This document shows, in pieces, positions 30,332-40,484 of a stretch of DNA of 64,000 nt. The position numbers were made by a program, and so were the translations under genes. Position 1 is the stretch's first letter. Each line of letters opens with the position of its first letter. The stretch comes from Tetrapisispora phaffii CBS 4417 (Eukaryota; Ascomycota; Saccharomycetes; Saccharomycetales; Saccharomycetaceae), in the NCBI RefSeq assembly GCF_000236905.1, contig NC_016524.1, forward strand, positions 434,001 through 498,000, in the 5' to 3' direction. The notes under the pieces are model-generated. The model was given only the letters and a program-made list of their open reading frames with translations, ran no database searches and was not told where the DNA came from.

Positions 30332-30766
30332 CTACTCTTCGTCACTGTCGACTAGTCTGCCTCTACCTCTTTTAGCAAGCCCTATTTCTTCGTCAGAATC
30401 CACTTCCTCCTCGTCTGGATCGGCTGCGACCGATTTGCTTCTACTATTTGGCTCATCGGAATCACTCTCATAATCGCTCTCAGAGTCGTCGTCGTCATTA
30501 TCCGACTCACTCCCTCTTCCTGCATTCACTTCCTCCACGGCGTCAAACCAGTCACTGTACACATCAACAGGCTGTGATAGTCCATTGATATGTGTTTGAA
30601 AGTTTTGGCCACAAATCTTACACGACAGTGAGCCAATGCTGTTTTTCCTATCCAAAGTGCATGACACACTCTTGTCATGGTTGCAGAACAGACAATTAAA
30701 TTTCAGGTCCAGTTTCTGCACAACCTTTTTGGCTGGACCTCTTGATGACTTCTTTCTCTTACCCAT
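30332..30766 (-). CDS. ELF1: Transcription elongation factor Elf1
   Basis: Protein of 144 residues (S. cerevisiae Elf1, YKL160W: 145). A conserved chromatin-associated elongation factor for RNA polymerase II. Basic N terminus [14 protein letters not shown], then a zinc ribbon with two CxxC pairs (CLFCNHD and CKICGQ) spaced as in the family, then [16 protein letters not shown], and a long acidic Ser/Asp/Glu tail from about residue 85. In S. cerevisiae this gene is on chromosome XI next to KDX1; here it sits between COX6 and CIC1, evidence of ancestral gene order. The start is the first ATG. Confidence 0.97.
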   Translation of the reverse strand: MGKRKKSSRGPAKKVVQKLDLKFNCLFCNHDKSVSCTLDRKNSIGSLSCKICGQNFQTHINGLSQPVDVYSDWFDAVEEVNAGRGSESDNDDDDSESDYESDSDEPNSRSKSVAADPDEEEVDSDEEIGLAKRGRGRLVDSDEE

Positions 30767-30883
30767 ATTTCCGAAAATAAAATTAGCAGTAGCACAGATA
30801 CTATCTCAAATCCTATCTGTTTGATGCAATTTGCAACTTTACTTGTGATATCGATTGGAACATTTCCAACCATGAACGACTTA

Positions 30884-30920
30884 TACACACACACGCACAC
30901 ACACACACGTATATATATAA
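30884..30920. repeat. CA/TA microsatellite upstream of ELF1
   Basis: (AC)n tract with one GC interruption, followed by GTATATATATAA, about 120-155 bp before the ELF1 ATG. Confidence 0.85.
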
Positions 30921-31348
30921 ATGTTACTTGTATTATACGCAACTATCATCATCGACCGATTGAACGTCGATGGAACTAAGAATAATCGAACAGGTATATA
31001 ATTATTATAAACTCATTTCGTAAAACTTTGGAATTTCAAATAAATGGAAACCCGTACACCACAGCATATATCCGATAACAGAACCTGCTCCCTCGTAAAT
31101 ATTAATCAACAAGCTAATAACAGCACCAAAACTGTGGACTTTTGTAGTTCCTTCCACCCCAAATATAGCATCGTCATCAGTGTCAGCACCGTTGTTGAAC
31201 CTTCCCACCAACAATCACATCAGTTCGATTAACAAAGCTGCTCCTTTAATATGTGTCATGTCGTTGTCACTTGTTAAAACATTTTTAAAGGCTGCAGCCA
31301 CTGATCACCTTTAACGAAAGCGTTAAGGAACTCATCGAAAGACGAAAC

Positions 31349-31360
31349 TGAAAATTTTTT
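31349..31360. promoter_or_regulatory. RRPE element
   Basis: TGAAAATTTTTT, a match to the ribosomal-RNA-processing element, about 270 bp upstream of CIC1. It pairs with the PAC boxes ~100 bp downstream, the usual layout for ribosome-biogenesis genes. Confidence 0.65.
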
Positions 31361-31450
31361 TCCAATTTGGCGGGTGTTTGAAATTTTATGTTAACGCTGT
31401 AGTTTGGGTCAACCTCTAAGAAAATGAAATCAGTGAAAAATTGATTGTAT

Positions 31451-31460
31451 GCGATGAGCT
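31451..31460. promoter_or_regulatory. PAC box
   Basis: Exact GCGATGAGCT, 170 bp upstream of CIC1. A second near-match, ACGATGAGAT, follows at 31477-31486. PAC boxes bind Dot6/Tod6 and mark ribosome-biogenesis genes. Confidence 0.75.
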
Positions 31461-31629
31461 CTATAATATAATAATAACGATGAGATGAGCTTGATATTTT
31501 TTTGTAGTTGGTGGTCAGTTAATGTATAGGATATATAGACATATATATATAGCATTTTCTGTACTGTAATAGTTGTTGGTTGTTAAGAGTTTGGAAGATA
31601 AGAAAAATACGATAAGAGCGGTATAAGAT

Positions 31630-32862
31630 ATGTCCAAGGCTACTCCGAATAAAACACCAGCTACTGTTGGTTCCCGTAGCAACTCAAAGAAGAATACCCC
31701 AGTAAATACTCCAACCAAGACCAAGAAGAAGTCAGCTAGCAATACTCCTAACTCTGTTAAAGGTAAGAACGCCAAAAAAGCTACTTCCAAAAACAATACT
31801 CCTATTAAAGTTAAAGAGGTCAAAGAGGTTAAAAGTGATTCTGTTGTACCAAAAGAAAGGATTGAGAAAGCAATTGAGGAGTTGGGGAAATTCATTAAGA
31901 AACAGTCTGCTTCAGGTGAAAAGTCTCAATTGTTAAATGAAGACGATGATTTAAATAATCTGTTACAACTGATTGTAGTTAATAATGATTCATTCACTGG
32001 CTCTAAAAAAGTTTTCAAATTGAAGTTAATTGATATAAAAAATTCTTTCTATAAAATATGGAAGGCGGCAAGTGCCACTGAAGTCAAAGATTTCAAAACT
32101 TTATTAATCTTAAAAGATTCAGACGTCTCTAAAGTCACTGAAGATGAATTATACGACGGTTTAAGTAAATCTGATATAACCGTCGATAAAGTTATCTGTG
32201 GTAAGGACTTGAAAACTGTTTATAAAGCTTTTGAAGCAAGAAGAGCATTGCTTAGCGAATACCAATTGATCTTGGCAGATGACAGCATCATAACTACTTT
32301 ACCAAAATTGTTGGGTGCTAAAGCTTATAATAAAGTTGAAACTACGCCAATCTCTATAAGGACTTCATGTGGTAAAGGCTTCAGTAAAGAAACTTTAATT
32401 AACAGTATTAAGAAAGTTTATTTGAATAAATTACCAGTAAATTTACCAAGAAGTAACACCGCAAACATCCATTTAGGTAACTATAATTGGTATGAAGATA
32501 ATGAAAAAGATTTAATCGAAAACATTGAATCAGTTATTACTCAAATGATCGATGCTTTCAAGATTAGGTCTGTCTTCATTAAATCTAATTCCTCTCCAGC
32601 TTTACCGTTATACTTCAACGTCGACGTCATTACAGAAATTCAAAAGAAGGTAAAGGATGTTAACAGGGAAGAAATGGTGGCTGTAACGATTGATGGTGTT
32701 GAATTGAAGTTATCAGCATTTGACCAAGCTTTGATGCAAGTATCTAATCCAACTGAACACAGCAATATCTTTGCTAAGAATATTCAAGCTGTAAAGAGAA
32801 AAGCTGAATCTAAGGCTGAATCTAAGGCTGAATCTAAAGATGTTAAAAAATCTAAGAAATAA
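31630..32862 (+). CDS. CIC1: Ribosome-biogenesis factor Cic1/Nsa3 (L1-like domain)
   Basis: Protein of 410 residues (S. cerevisiae Cic1, YHR052W: 376). Nucleolar pre-60S assembly factor, also described as a proteasome adaptor. A basic Lys/Thr/Ser/Asn/Pro-rich N-terminal tail (~1-70, several NTP repeats) precedes an L1-type ribosomal-protein domain at about 80-370. The C-terminal tail has three tandem AESK units (32803-32838) and a basic end. RRPE and PAC boxes upstream support a ribosome-biogenesis role. Its paralogue Utp30 is the main alternative, but position after COX6, as in S. cerevisiae, favours Cic1. The start is the first ATG. Confidence 0.92.
   Translation: MSKATPNKTPATVGSRSNSKKNTPVNTPTKTKKKSASNTPNSVKGKNAKKATSKNNTPIKVKEVKEVKSDSVVPKERIEKAIEELGKFIKKQSASGEKSQLLNEDDDLNNLLQLIVVNNDSFTGSKKVFKLKLIDIKNSFYKIWKAASATEVKDFKTLLILKDSDVSKVTEDELYDGLSKSDITVDKVICGKDLKTVYKAFEARRALLSEYQLILADDSIITTLPKLLGAKAYNKVETTPISIRTSCGKGFSKETLINSIKKVYLNKLPVNLPRSNTANIHLGNYNWYEDNEKDLIENIESVITQMIDAFKIRSVFIKSNSSPALPLYFNVDVITEIQKKVKDVNREEMVAVTIDGVELKLSAFDQALMQVSNPTEHSNIFAKNIQAVKRKAESKAESKAESKDVKKSKK
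32803..32838 (+). repeat. Three tandem 12-bp units inside CIC1
   Basis: GCTGAATCTAAG twice, then GCTGAATCTAAA, in frame, encoding AESK three times in the lysine-rich C-terminal tail. The near-identity of the units suggests recent slippage. Confidence 0.95.
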
Positions 32863-33258
32863 ATATACAGTTCATAGCATCATTTTCTCTTTCTATAATG
32901 TGAAATGATGAAAAGTGATTATACCACAATTTCCATATAGCATTTTATAAATTACTAACATAAATTTATTACAAGTTTATGTTTTATACTGTATATTATC
33001 TACTAGATTAATTGATAATCTTTTGTTTATCCATAAATAAAATTGATAACAATCATTTCATAAAAAATTCATAAATAATTGAGATTTTATTATACTAGTT
33101 TATTGAATAAAAGTATAAAATGAATAGGGTTTGTTTATGTATTATGCTCTAAAACTATATGAATAATTGTGGGGATAGCAGCGTATATTTGGTTTTTTAT
33201 CGATTTTTCTTCAAATGACAATGAGCTTCTAAGAATTTGAGATTTTTTTTATTCAAAA
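32863..33258. other. Convergent intergenic region CIC1/ERC1
   Basis: 396 bp, very AT-rich, holding the two 3' ends. Nothing else recognised. Confidence 0.5.
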
Positions 33259-35202
33259 TTATGCACAAACAGAAACATGTTCGGCATTTCTATTTTTGGA
33301 TGCAGCAATTATATCTTTCCAGTTAACATGGAATACTGCATAACCTTGGAAAATACTCATGGTAAATAATGCACATGTGATACCAGACCATAGGCCAATA
33401 ATTCCGAAGCCAAACTTAAATGCAAGTATGTATGATAATGGGATACCAACACAGTAAAATGCAAAAAGATTTATATAACCACCAATCTTTTGTCTTCCTT
33501 GACCTCTCAAACAGCCAGCTGTTGAAGCGTTGAATGCATCGAATAGTTGCATGAAAGCTAAGTATGGCAATGTCTTGATGACCAGCTCTACAACTTCCGG
33601 TTCATTAGAAAATAACTTAGCTAAAAATACCTTGAAATTGAAAATAATAAATATATTCATTGTTGAGCACACGAAAGATAATAATAATGAGACTTCACAT
33701 GTTATTACACATGCCTTGTGTAATGATGCTCCAATGAAATTTGCAACTCTTGTGCTAGTGGCGATGGAGATAGAGAAAGGGATTTGATAAGCTAACGATG
33801 CAATAGTAGAGACAATTGATTGTGCACCTAAAACTTCAGGGCCTAATCTTGATGAAAAAATGGTCAAAATTTCAAAGCCCAAAAATTCTGCTTCGACCAT
33901 TACGATACCTGGTAAAGCTAAATTAAACATCTTCCTCCAATTTTTGAAAACCTGGTCAGTCTTGATGAAACCATTCCAACACTTCATAGGAACCACATCA
34001 TGATCAGTCATTACCGTGTAAAGATATAATCCTAACGCCATTGCCCAGTAATTGATAGCCACTGAAACTGGAGCACCTAAGTAACCGATCCCTATTTTGG
34101 AGTTCCATACCAATAGATAATTCATCAATGCATTTAATGGTGCACAGAATGCCAGAACAATAGTAGATGCATGAAAAATTCCTTGGCATTGTAGAAAACG
34201 TTTCCCACATTCGAACAAGATGAAACCAGGTACACCGAATGCGATAACTTTTAGATAATTAGCAGCTAAAATGCATAATTCTTTCTCTGTGATAATTAGC
34301 TCCAATAATGATTCTGACCAAAACCACCAAATGTACATAATTGGTAAGAAAGCTATGATAGTTAAAATGCAACATCTTTGTAATAGGACACCGACCAGAT
34401 GATAGTTTTTAGCCCCGTATGCTTGTGAACATAGAGTATCCAAACATGTACAAAGACCTTGGATTGCAGCAAACCCTGTAATATTTGCTGTCATTGAACC
34501 TAAAGTGACACCACCTAATTCCTTTGTGCCCAAATGAGAAACGGATAAAATGGAAGCAACTGATAATGAGTTTTGTAATATGAATGTAAAAATCAATGGA
34601 AATGCGTTTGTAGCCAAGACTTGTACTTCTCTTTTATAAGTTGTGGTGATTTTTTTTCCTGATTGAATAGCAGACTCCCAAGTTGCTATGATTTCTCTTT
34701 CTTCTTCATCTGAAACTTCATTGAAAGAGTTATCCAAACTGGGATTATAATTTGGATGATTGTAAGCATTCAATAATTTATTATCCTTCAACAGGTCTCT
34801 CTCTTCATTCACTAGTTTTTTAGAGAACAATAAACTGTTTCTATGTTTAGAGACTGAAGCATTACTCTTTGTAGTATGAATTTTTGGTTTTAAAGTTTCG
34901 TAAGTTTGTGAAGAATCAATTGTATCATTGTTTAACAGAGGAGCTTGTTCGTCTGAAAACGGTTGGACATCCCCTACGTGAGAAATTGAATCGACATTCG
35001 TGTCAATGCCATCCATATAATCCTCGTTCAAATCATCTTCTTCCCATGCATGAGTGTGACTATTATCACAGGCATTCTCTGTCTCTGAACTTAAATTGTT
35101 GTTAATGTAGTCGGCAGGAGTGTATAAACCTGATTTCCCTAAACTAGTAGAGTACACGAACGATGTGGTTCTTTCAGTTCTGTTTTGGAACTGTTTTGAC
35201 AT
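33259..35202 (-). CDS. ERC1: MATE-family transporter Erc1
   Basis: Protein of 647 residues from the ATG at 35202 ([33 protein letters not shown]), which matches the start of S. cerevisiae Erc1 (YHR032W, 581). The frame extends two codons further only through a TTG. Multidrug and toxic compound extrusion family, 12 membrane helices from about residue 200. Erc1 is known for ethionine resistance and S-adenosylmethionine accumulation. Visible: [56 protein letters not shown], and [20 protein letters not shown] in the second half. The acidic cytosolic N-terminal tail is about 190 residues long. It is closer to Erc1 than to the paralogue YDR338C. Confidence 0.95.
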   Translation of the reverse strand: MSKQFQNRTERTTSFVYSTSLGKSGLYTPADYINNNLSSETENACDNSHTHAWEEDDLNEDYMDGIDTNVDSISHVGDVQPFSDEQAPLLNNDTIDSSQTYETLKPKIHTTKSNASVSKHRNSLLFSKKLVNEERDLLKDNKLLNAYNHPNYNPSLDNSFNEVSDEEEREIIATWESAIQSGKKITTTYKREVQVLATNAFPLIFTFILQNSLSVASILSVSHLGTKELGGVTLGSMTANITGFAAIQGLCTCLDTLCSQAYGAKNYHLVGVLLQRCCILTIIAFLPIMYIWWFWSESLLELIITEKELCILAANYLKVIAFGVPGFILFECGKRFLQCQGIFHASTIVLAFCAPLNALMNYLLVWNSKIGIGYLGAPVSVAINYWAMALGLYLYTVMTDHDVVPMKCWNGFIKTDQVFKNWRKMFNLALPGIVMVEAEFLGFEILTIFSSRLGPEVLGAQSIVSTIASLAYQIPFSISIATSTRVANFIGASLHKACVITCEVSLLLSFVCSTMNIFIIFNFKVFLAKLFSNEPEVVELVIKTLPYLAFMQLFDAFNASTAGCLRGQGRQKIGGYINLFAFYCVGIPLSYILAFKFGFGIIGLWSGITCALFTMSIFQGYAVFHVNWKDIIAASKNRNAEHVSVCA

Positions 35203-36769
35203 CTTCAAAAATGGAAATAACGAACTAATTACCAGTTGAAAAGTTGCTGTGTCCCTATATTATTCAAAAAAGGGCAAAATTCTTATGAGCTGATATCAAT
35301 AATAAATGTAACGTTGGGAAAGGCAAGAATTCCAATCGATTACATATACAAATACACAAGAAGAGACAAATATATGAGTATATATATAAATGCAAAACAG
35401 TACTATATAAAAGAGTATGAATATATTAAATCTTGTTGCCAACCTTTATTTCAAGTTAGTAGTTAGGAGGGTAGTATCAAAGTGTATATAGATGAGTTGA
35501 TTTTATAAAAATTTCAGTAAAGTTACCTGGATGCCTAAATCCACTCAAGAGTGAAAAATTCCAAGTAAACTATAAATGTATATACGTACATATACATATA
35601 CATATCCTACATGGATAGTAATAGTAAAAATATTAGAAGCCAAGAATACAATTGACAAAAATAAATCTAGAACTACAGAACCATACATACAATAGCACAC
35701 TAACTATATTTAACTAAGTTTGACTAAAGACCACTATTAACATATAACAATTAAATTTTCATTGCTATGTATGTTTTTCGGTTCAACATAAAATATGAAT
35801 ACTTGATATTTCCTTGTAGTTAGATGGCGAGTGGTTCTTTCTAATATTCTTGCTACTTGAATCAATATTGAAGTTTAATCAATCTACAAAGAAAATAAAA
35901 CAAAGAGACACATCTGGTTCTTATTCTTAGTTACTTACATATTTACTATTTATTGTTTTCCCTACCACAACTGCAACTTGCTACCATTCGATCACTAAGA
36001 GAGAGACGTAAAAATATGAAATGAAAGTTTTTCGTTGTTTTTGTTCAAATTTCGAACTTTCATTTTTTGCTTAGTACTACAATTGACAGAGTTTGCGACT
36101 TTCTAAACACAGTAGAGTTCCTTAAACGAGGGAGGTAAAATAGGAAAACATCGCAGGTGAGTATATGCCACCGTTCAATGTTCCCAAGGTAGGCATATAT
36201 ATATATACCTATGTATGTTTTTTGGTCCATTCGTGTTGTGCGTTACGGTCATAACAATGCAGTCAACAGCACGACACTAGGCACTTGTTCAGTAACTTGG
36301 TCAGAATTGTCAAACAAAATATTTACTTACTTATATATACACGTATTTATATATCCTTCTGGGTAAACGTTTTCGTTAGAAGATATTTGTATCTTCTTTC
36401 AGTAAATTTCTCATGCACAGTCTGTTTATCAGCTGATATCTCTTCAGTTTCTCATATATAATGTTGTATTGTCTGTTTTCGGATTCAATTTATGCCCGTT
36501 TCTATTATACATGTTACTGGAATAGTAATCCTGTCTTGAACTAGTAGTTACTGTCAACAAATTTTGTTTGTGGCAATGATGATATATATGTGTTTTTTTG
36601 AAAATTGTTGTAAATTCAATTCAGGCACTTTTCCATATATGAAAATACTTATTCTTAATTGTAATTTGATGAGAAAGCTCAATTGAATTCATTGTATCCT
36701 GTTGTTTTCTTGGTTACTCTTCGACTATTGGGATCTATATTTATTATTTTTGGGAAGTAACTCTTTTTA

Positions 36770-36779
36770 CTAAAAATAG
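36770..36779. promoter_or_regulatory. Rlm1 (MADS-box) site 1
   Basis: CTAAAAATAG, exact match to CTA(A/T)4TAG, 917 bp before the kinase ATG. Confidence 0.6.
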
Positions 36780-36977
36780 CCATCTTTATTTATATATTTT
36801 TCAGGAAATGTTATTGCGTTTTTTATGCAAAAGGTATGCAATTTATCATTCTCTCTGTTCTATTTATTACTTGTAAGTAATGTAATTAAGTTCTATTTAC
36901 GGGAATTGGTAGTTAATACTTACAGAATAGCTTGGATAATGCGTAAGGACTACCTAATATAGCATTAAACTTGCATT

Positions 36978-36987
36978 CTAAATATAG
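36978..36987. promoter_or_regulatory. Rlm1 (MADS-box) site 2
   Basis: CTAAATATAG, exact match to CTA(A/T)4TAG, 709 bp before the kinase ATG. S. cerevisiae KDX1 is a strong Rlm1 target in the cell-wall integrity response. Confidence 0.6.
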
Positions 36988-37288
36988 ACTTTTTTTTTTC
37001 GATCATTGTTGTAGTCCTGGGATTAGAAATGGGTATGGGCATGGTTCTTGTCCCTTGCTCTATCGTGCTTGTAAGTATAGTTAGGAAACGCCATTCTACT
37101 TGAAATTCATGTATGCAAGTGAGGTTGCTTAGCTAAATAAAATAAATTAAAAATTATTCATCTTCGAAATGTTGTACTTGGTTATTAATATGAACATCGA
37201 CGTTTTTCTTTTAAAATATATTATGGGTGAATGCGTCAATGTATTAATAAATAACTTTATCTCATTTTCTCATATTTTCTATCACTCT

Positions 37289-37340
37289 CATATATGAATA
37301 TATATATATATATATATGTATATTTATTTATATATATATG
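37289..37340. repeat. TA microsatellite upstream of the kinase gene
   Basis: (TA)n runs interrupted by GTA and TTTATT, about 360-410 bp before the KDX1 ATG. Confidence 0.85.
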
Positions 37341-37695
37341 AGAATTATATGGTCAATTGAGTAAGGTAATAAACATTATTATCTTCAATCCTTTATTTCA
37401 AGTTTTTTAATTGTATTTTCATGTAATTGAGTTCTTGTCAACTTTACAGATTTTCCTTTATTCTTATATTTTGCAATGAATTGTATACCATTGCATATAT
37501 TAAAACTGTCATTGGAAGGAACTCAACAATAAGCTGTTTATAATATTCTTTCCCTTTTGAAATTTTGGTGCTTCCTTTATATATTAGTATATATCTGTGT
37601 CTACCTTTTCGTTCTTATCGTGTCTGCATTCTTCGTGGGTCTGATTGAATCCATATTATAATAAATTAGCACATACAATTTCTTTTCATGTCATT

Positions 37696-38916
37696 ATGGA
37701 AGAAGTTAATAAAACTAAAAATGGGAAACATAGGACTGAAAGGCGAAAAGCATACACTGCACACGGTGAACAAATGTTGATTAGTGAGAATTTCGACATT
37801 TTTAAAATAATACATAATAACCATCATAGTACAATTGCATTATCGAATTTTGCTAATGCTGTGGTGGAGAAAACAAATGTCACTATTAAAAAATTTAAGA
37901 CAATGTCATCAACTAAAAATGAAACTGAGATTTTGAAAAATTATAAGAGGATTGTAAGAGAGGTTAAACTATTGAATTTCTTGAAGTTTAGTTCAAACAT
38001 AATTCAATTATACGATATAGATGTCATTTGTACTAATGATATACAAATTCCGATGGATGTCTATCTATATGAGGAAGCGATGGAATCTGATCTAGACAAA
38101 ATTATTAAATCTAATCAACATCTGTCAGACTTGCACTATCAAAATTTTTTAAATCAACTATTATCTGCAGTTAAATATTTACATTCTGCAGGTATCATTC
38201 ATGGTGATATTAAACCAAGTAATGTGCTGGTTAATTCGGATTGTCAAATTAAATTAACAGGTTTTTCTTATTCGGTGTCAACTGAAACTAAAATAACTTC
38301 TAATGACACAATTAAAAGTAACGACTCACAATCTTCAAAATGGTACAGAGCTCCGGAACTGATTTTAAATTACAACGAAGTGTCAGAAGCAAGCGACGTA
38401 TGGTCTATCGGATGCGTGTTGGCAGAATTATTTAGCAAGAGAGCATTCCTTAAGTCAAAAGACTATCTTGGTCAACTTAATCGACTATTACAAATATTGG
38501 GAACACCTCCGCAAAGCGTACTCAGTAAAATAAAGTCCAGTTCGGTCAAAGATTACATAAACAGGTTAGGCATAATACCAAGAGTCCGTTTCAATAAATT
38601 TTTTTCAAATATTAACTTCATCTCAATCGATATGCTAGAAAAGATGTTACAATATGATACAACTGAAAGAATAACAATTGATGATGCATTGAACCATACA
38701 TATTTAAAGATATGGCATGAACCCAAGGATGAATTTGTTTCAAAGGAAAAATTCTCTTTTGAGTTTGAGAACATTACTTCCTTGACAGAACTATGTCAAC
38801 TAATCATAAGGGAAGTTGACGATGACTCAACAAGCATGGATGAAAATGGCAATATCCAATATGCAGAAAAACCCACACTGCAAGATACAGATTCAAGTGA
38901 GGAATGGATTACGTAG
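37696..38916 (+). CDS. KDX1: Slt2/Kdx1-type MAP kinase, probable pseudokinase
   Basis: Protein of 406 residues from the ATG at 37696; the frame before it opens only with a TTG. Clearly of the cell-wall-integrity MAP kinase family: VYLYEEAMESDLDKIIKS, YLHSAGIIHGDIKPSNVLVNSDCQIKL, SKWYRAPELILNY and LLQILGTPP resemble Slt2 and Kdx1. Key elements are lost. The glycine-rich loop (residues ~38-46) has no glycine, DFG reads GFS (Asp replaced by Gly189), HRD reads HGD, and the activation-loop TxY position is NDS (209-211). The beta-3 Lys65, Asp171, Lys173 and Asn176 remain. S. cerevisiae Kdx1 (433 residues) is also degenerate and acts with Slt2 and Rlm1. Position between ERC1 and YHI9 is that of SLT2 in S. 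cerevisiae. Confidence 0.85.
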   Translation: MEEVNKTKNGKHRTERRKAYTAHGEQMLISENFDIFKIIHNNHHSTIALSNFANAVVEKTNVTIKKFKTMSSTKNETEILKNYKRIVREVKLLNFLKFSSNIIQLYDIDVICTNDIQIPMDVYLYEEAMESDLDKIIKSNQHLSDLHYQNFLNQLLSAVKYLHSAGIIHGDIKPSNVLVNSDCQIKLTGFSYSVSTETKITSNDTIKSNDSQSSKWYRAPELILNYNEVSEASDVWSIGCVLAELFSKRAFLKSKDYLGQLNRLLQILGTPPQSVLSKIKSSSVKDYINRLGIIPRVRFNKFFSNINFISIDMLEKMLQYDTTERITIDDALNHTYLKIWHEPKDEFVSKEKFSFEFENITSLTELCQLIIREVDDDSTSMDENGNIQYAEKPTLQDTDSSEEWIT

Positions 38917-39228
38917 TTGCAATTTTTAGACAATATTAAAAATACACTAATACACTAATAATGATAATATATATTTATATTTATCTCCTTATTAATAGAA
39001 TAGATTTTATGACTCATTTATATTTGAATTTACTGTTTTATCCGATATTCAAATATCATCCTATAGCACCCATCACATTATTACGAAATAAAAACATATA
39101 TAAAAGCGAGTCAACAACACGGCAAATAAGAATATGACCAAATTAGTTGGGGTAGCATAATTGAACTATCGTCTTTTCTTCATTTTGGAAGCTAATACGA
39201 CGATAGCATACAGACCAAGTTAGTTAAT
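38917..39228. other. Intergenic region: KDX1 3' end and YHI9 promoter
   Basis: 312 bp, AT-rich, with a TATA box TATATAAAAG at 39097-39106, 123 bp before the YHI9 ATG. Confidence 0.55.
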
Positions 39229-40146
39229 ATGGTAAACAAATTATTATTTAAGCAAATGGATGTTTTTACATCGAAACCATTCAAAGGGAATCCAGTTGCT
39301 GTTGTGAACTGCATGGATATCTCTGAAGATGAAATCTCGAGTGAAACAATGCTATCAATTGCCAATTGGACTAATCTTTCAGAAACTACATTTCTATTTA
39401 AACCTACTGATCCAACTAAAAGTAATTATAAATTAAGAATTTTCACTCCTGCGAATGAGCTTCCATTTGCTGGACATCCAACAATTGGTTCTTGCAAAGC
39501 TTATTTACAATTCACTGATCAAATTCAGACATTAAAATACATAAGACAAGAGTGTGAGGTCGGTATTATTGATCTCGTAAGTGATGTTGATACTGGGATT
39601 ATTTCTTTAAAGGCTGAGAAAACTGATCTTGATAAATTAGAAGCAGACGTTGTGAAATTATATCAAGAAAGTCTTACTAATAATGGAAAACCAATTAAGC
39701 CAATTGATTCGCCATATGTATTACATGTCGGTCCAGAATGGGTAGTTTTCCTTGTTGAAGACAGTGAAACATGCTATAATGCAAACCCTGATTTTGGTAA
39801 AATGGCTGAGATTTCATTAAAATACGGTCATTCAGGTATTATTCTTGCCGGTAAAAAGAGTAAATTCGATGAAAACAGTTCTGTGTTAGAAATGGAAATG
39901 AGAGCCTTTGTTCCGGCTTATAATGTGAATGAGGATCCTGTCTGCGGTAGTGGCTCAATAGCATTGATCAGGTATTTGCAACAAAAGTATAACTTTTCAA
40001 AGACTACTAGAATTAATATTTCACAAGGAGGTAGAATGACAAGGGAAGGTCATATATATGCTGAGATCAAAGTTACTTCTGATGGTATTTCATACCACTG
40101 TGGTGGTGATGCATTGTGTGTCGTTGACGGTGTCATAAATGTATAG
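39229..40146 (+). CDS. YHI9: PhzF-family protein Yhi9
   Basis: Protein of 305 residues (S. cerevisiae Yhi9, YHR029C: 294). Phenazine-biosynthesis PhzF fold (diaminopimelate-epimerase-like), of unknown substrate in yeast. Visible: QMDVFTSKPFKGNPVAVV at the N terminus, NLSETTF with the conserved acidic residue used by PhzF isomerases, TPANELPFAGHPTIGS, and NEDPVCGSGSIAL near the C terminus. No signal peptide. YHI9, DAP2 and RPN1 follow one another as in S. cerevisiae. The start is the first ATG. Confidence 0.95.
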   Translation: MVNKLLFKQMDVFTSKPFKGNPVAVVNCMDISEDEISSETMLSIANWTNLSETTFLFKPTDPTKSNYKLRIFTPANELPFAGHPTIGSCKAYLQFTDQIQTLKYIRQECEVGIIDLVSDVDTGIISLKAEKTDLDKLEADVVKLYQESLTNNGKPIKPIDSPYVLHVGPEWVVFLVEDSETCYNANPDFGKMAEISLKYGHSGIILAGKKSKFDENSSVLEMEMRAFVPAYNVNEDPVCGSGSIALIRYLQQKYNFSKTTRINISQGGRMTREGHIYAEIKVTSDGISYHCGGDALCVVDGVINV

Positions 40147-40484
40147 TTGTTTCACAAATTCCATGAAAAGAACAATCCTACGTTTTTAAATATAGGACAA
40201 ATCTGTGTATCTAATTTTAAATAAATAAATAAACGATTATTAATCGACAATAGAAATAAGAATCACGATTTTTCTTCTTGTAGAATTAATATTTTGATAT
40301 TACCTTTTCGTATAAGAAATGTTAATTATCTTTTTTTAGTATCTTTTAAAGTTCGATATAAAAAGAGACCGAATATTAGAATCACTCAAAATTAAAGAAC
40401 TTTTTGTGGATTGCAAAAGAAGTCGACAGTAAAGAAAGCTGAGGTTCCTATTATTTTGACCCATAACCATTAAAAAACAGATTA
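40147..40484. other. Intergenic region: YHI9 3' end and DAP2 promoter
   Basis: 338 bp, AT-rich. ATATAAAAAGAG near 40358 may be the TATA element of DAP2. Nothing else recognised. Confidence 0.5.

Larger units (their letters stand above)
30767..31629. promoter_or_regulatory. Divergent promoter ELF1/CIC1
   Basis: 863 bp, containing a CA/TA tract at 30884 on the ELF1 side and RRPE and PAC boxes on the CIC1 side. Short frames at 31005-31232 on both strands look non-coding. Confidence 0.55.
35203..37695. promoter_or_regulatory. 2.5-kb divergent intergenic region ERC1/KDX1
   Basis: No convincing ORF. In S. cerevisiae the helicase gene RRM3 lies at this position between ERC1 and SLT2; it is absent here and I see no remnant. 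Contains two exact Rlm1 sites nearer the kinase gene and a long TA tract near 37.3 kb. Several GTATGT words occur, but no TACTAAC branch point was found, so no spliced gene is supported. Confidence 0.55.

Noticed and set aside
30755..30785. TTTCCGAAAATAAAA resembling a CDEIII element
   Set aside because: It overlaps the ELF1 start codon and the place for CDEII would be coding sequence, with no CDEI.
36560..36700. Box C-like TGATGA words suggesting a snoRNA
   Set aside because: No box D (CTGA) at suitable distance and no terminal stem.
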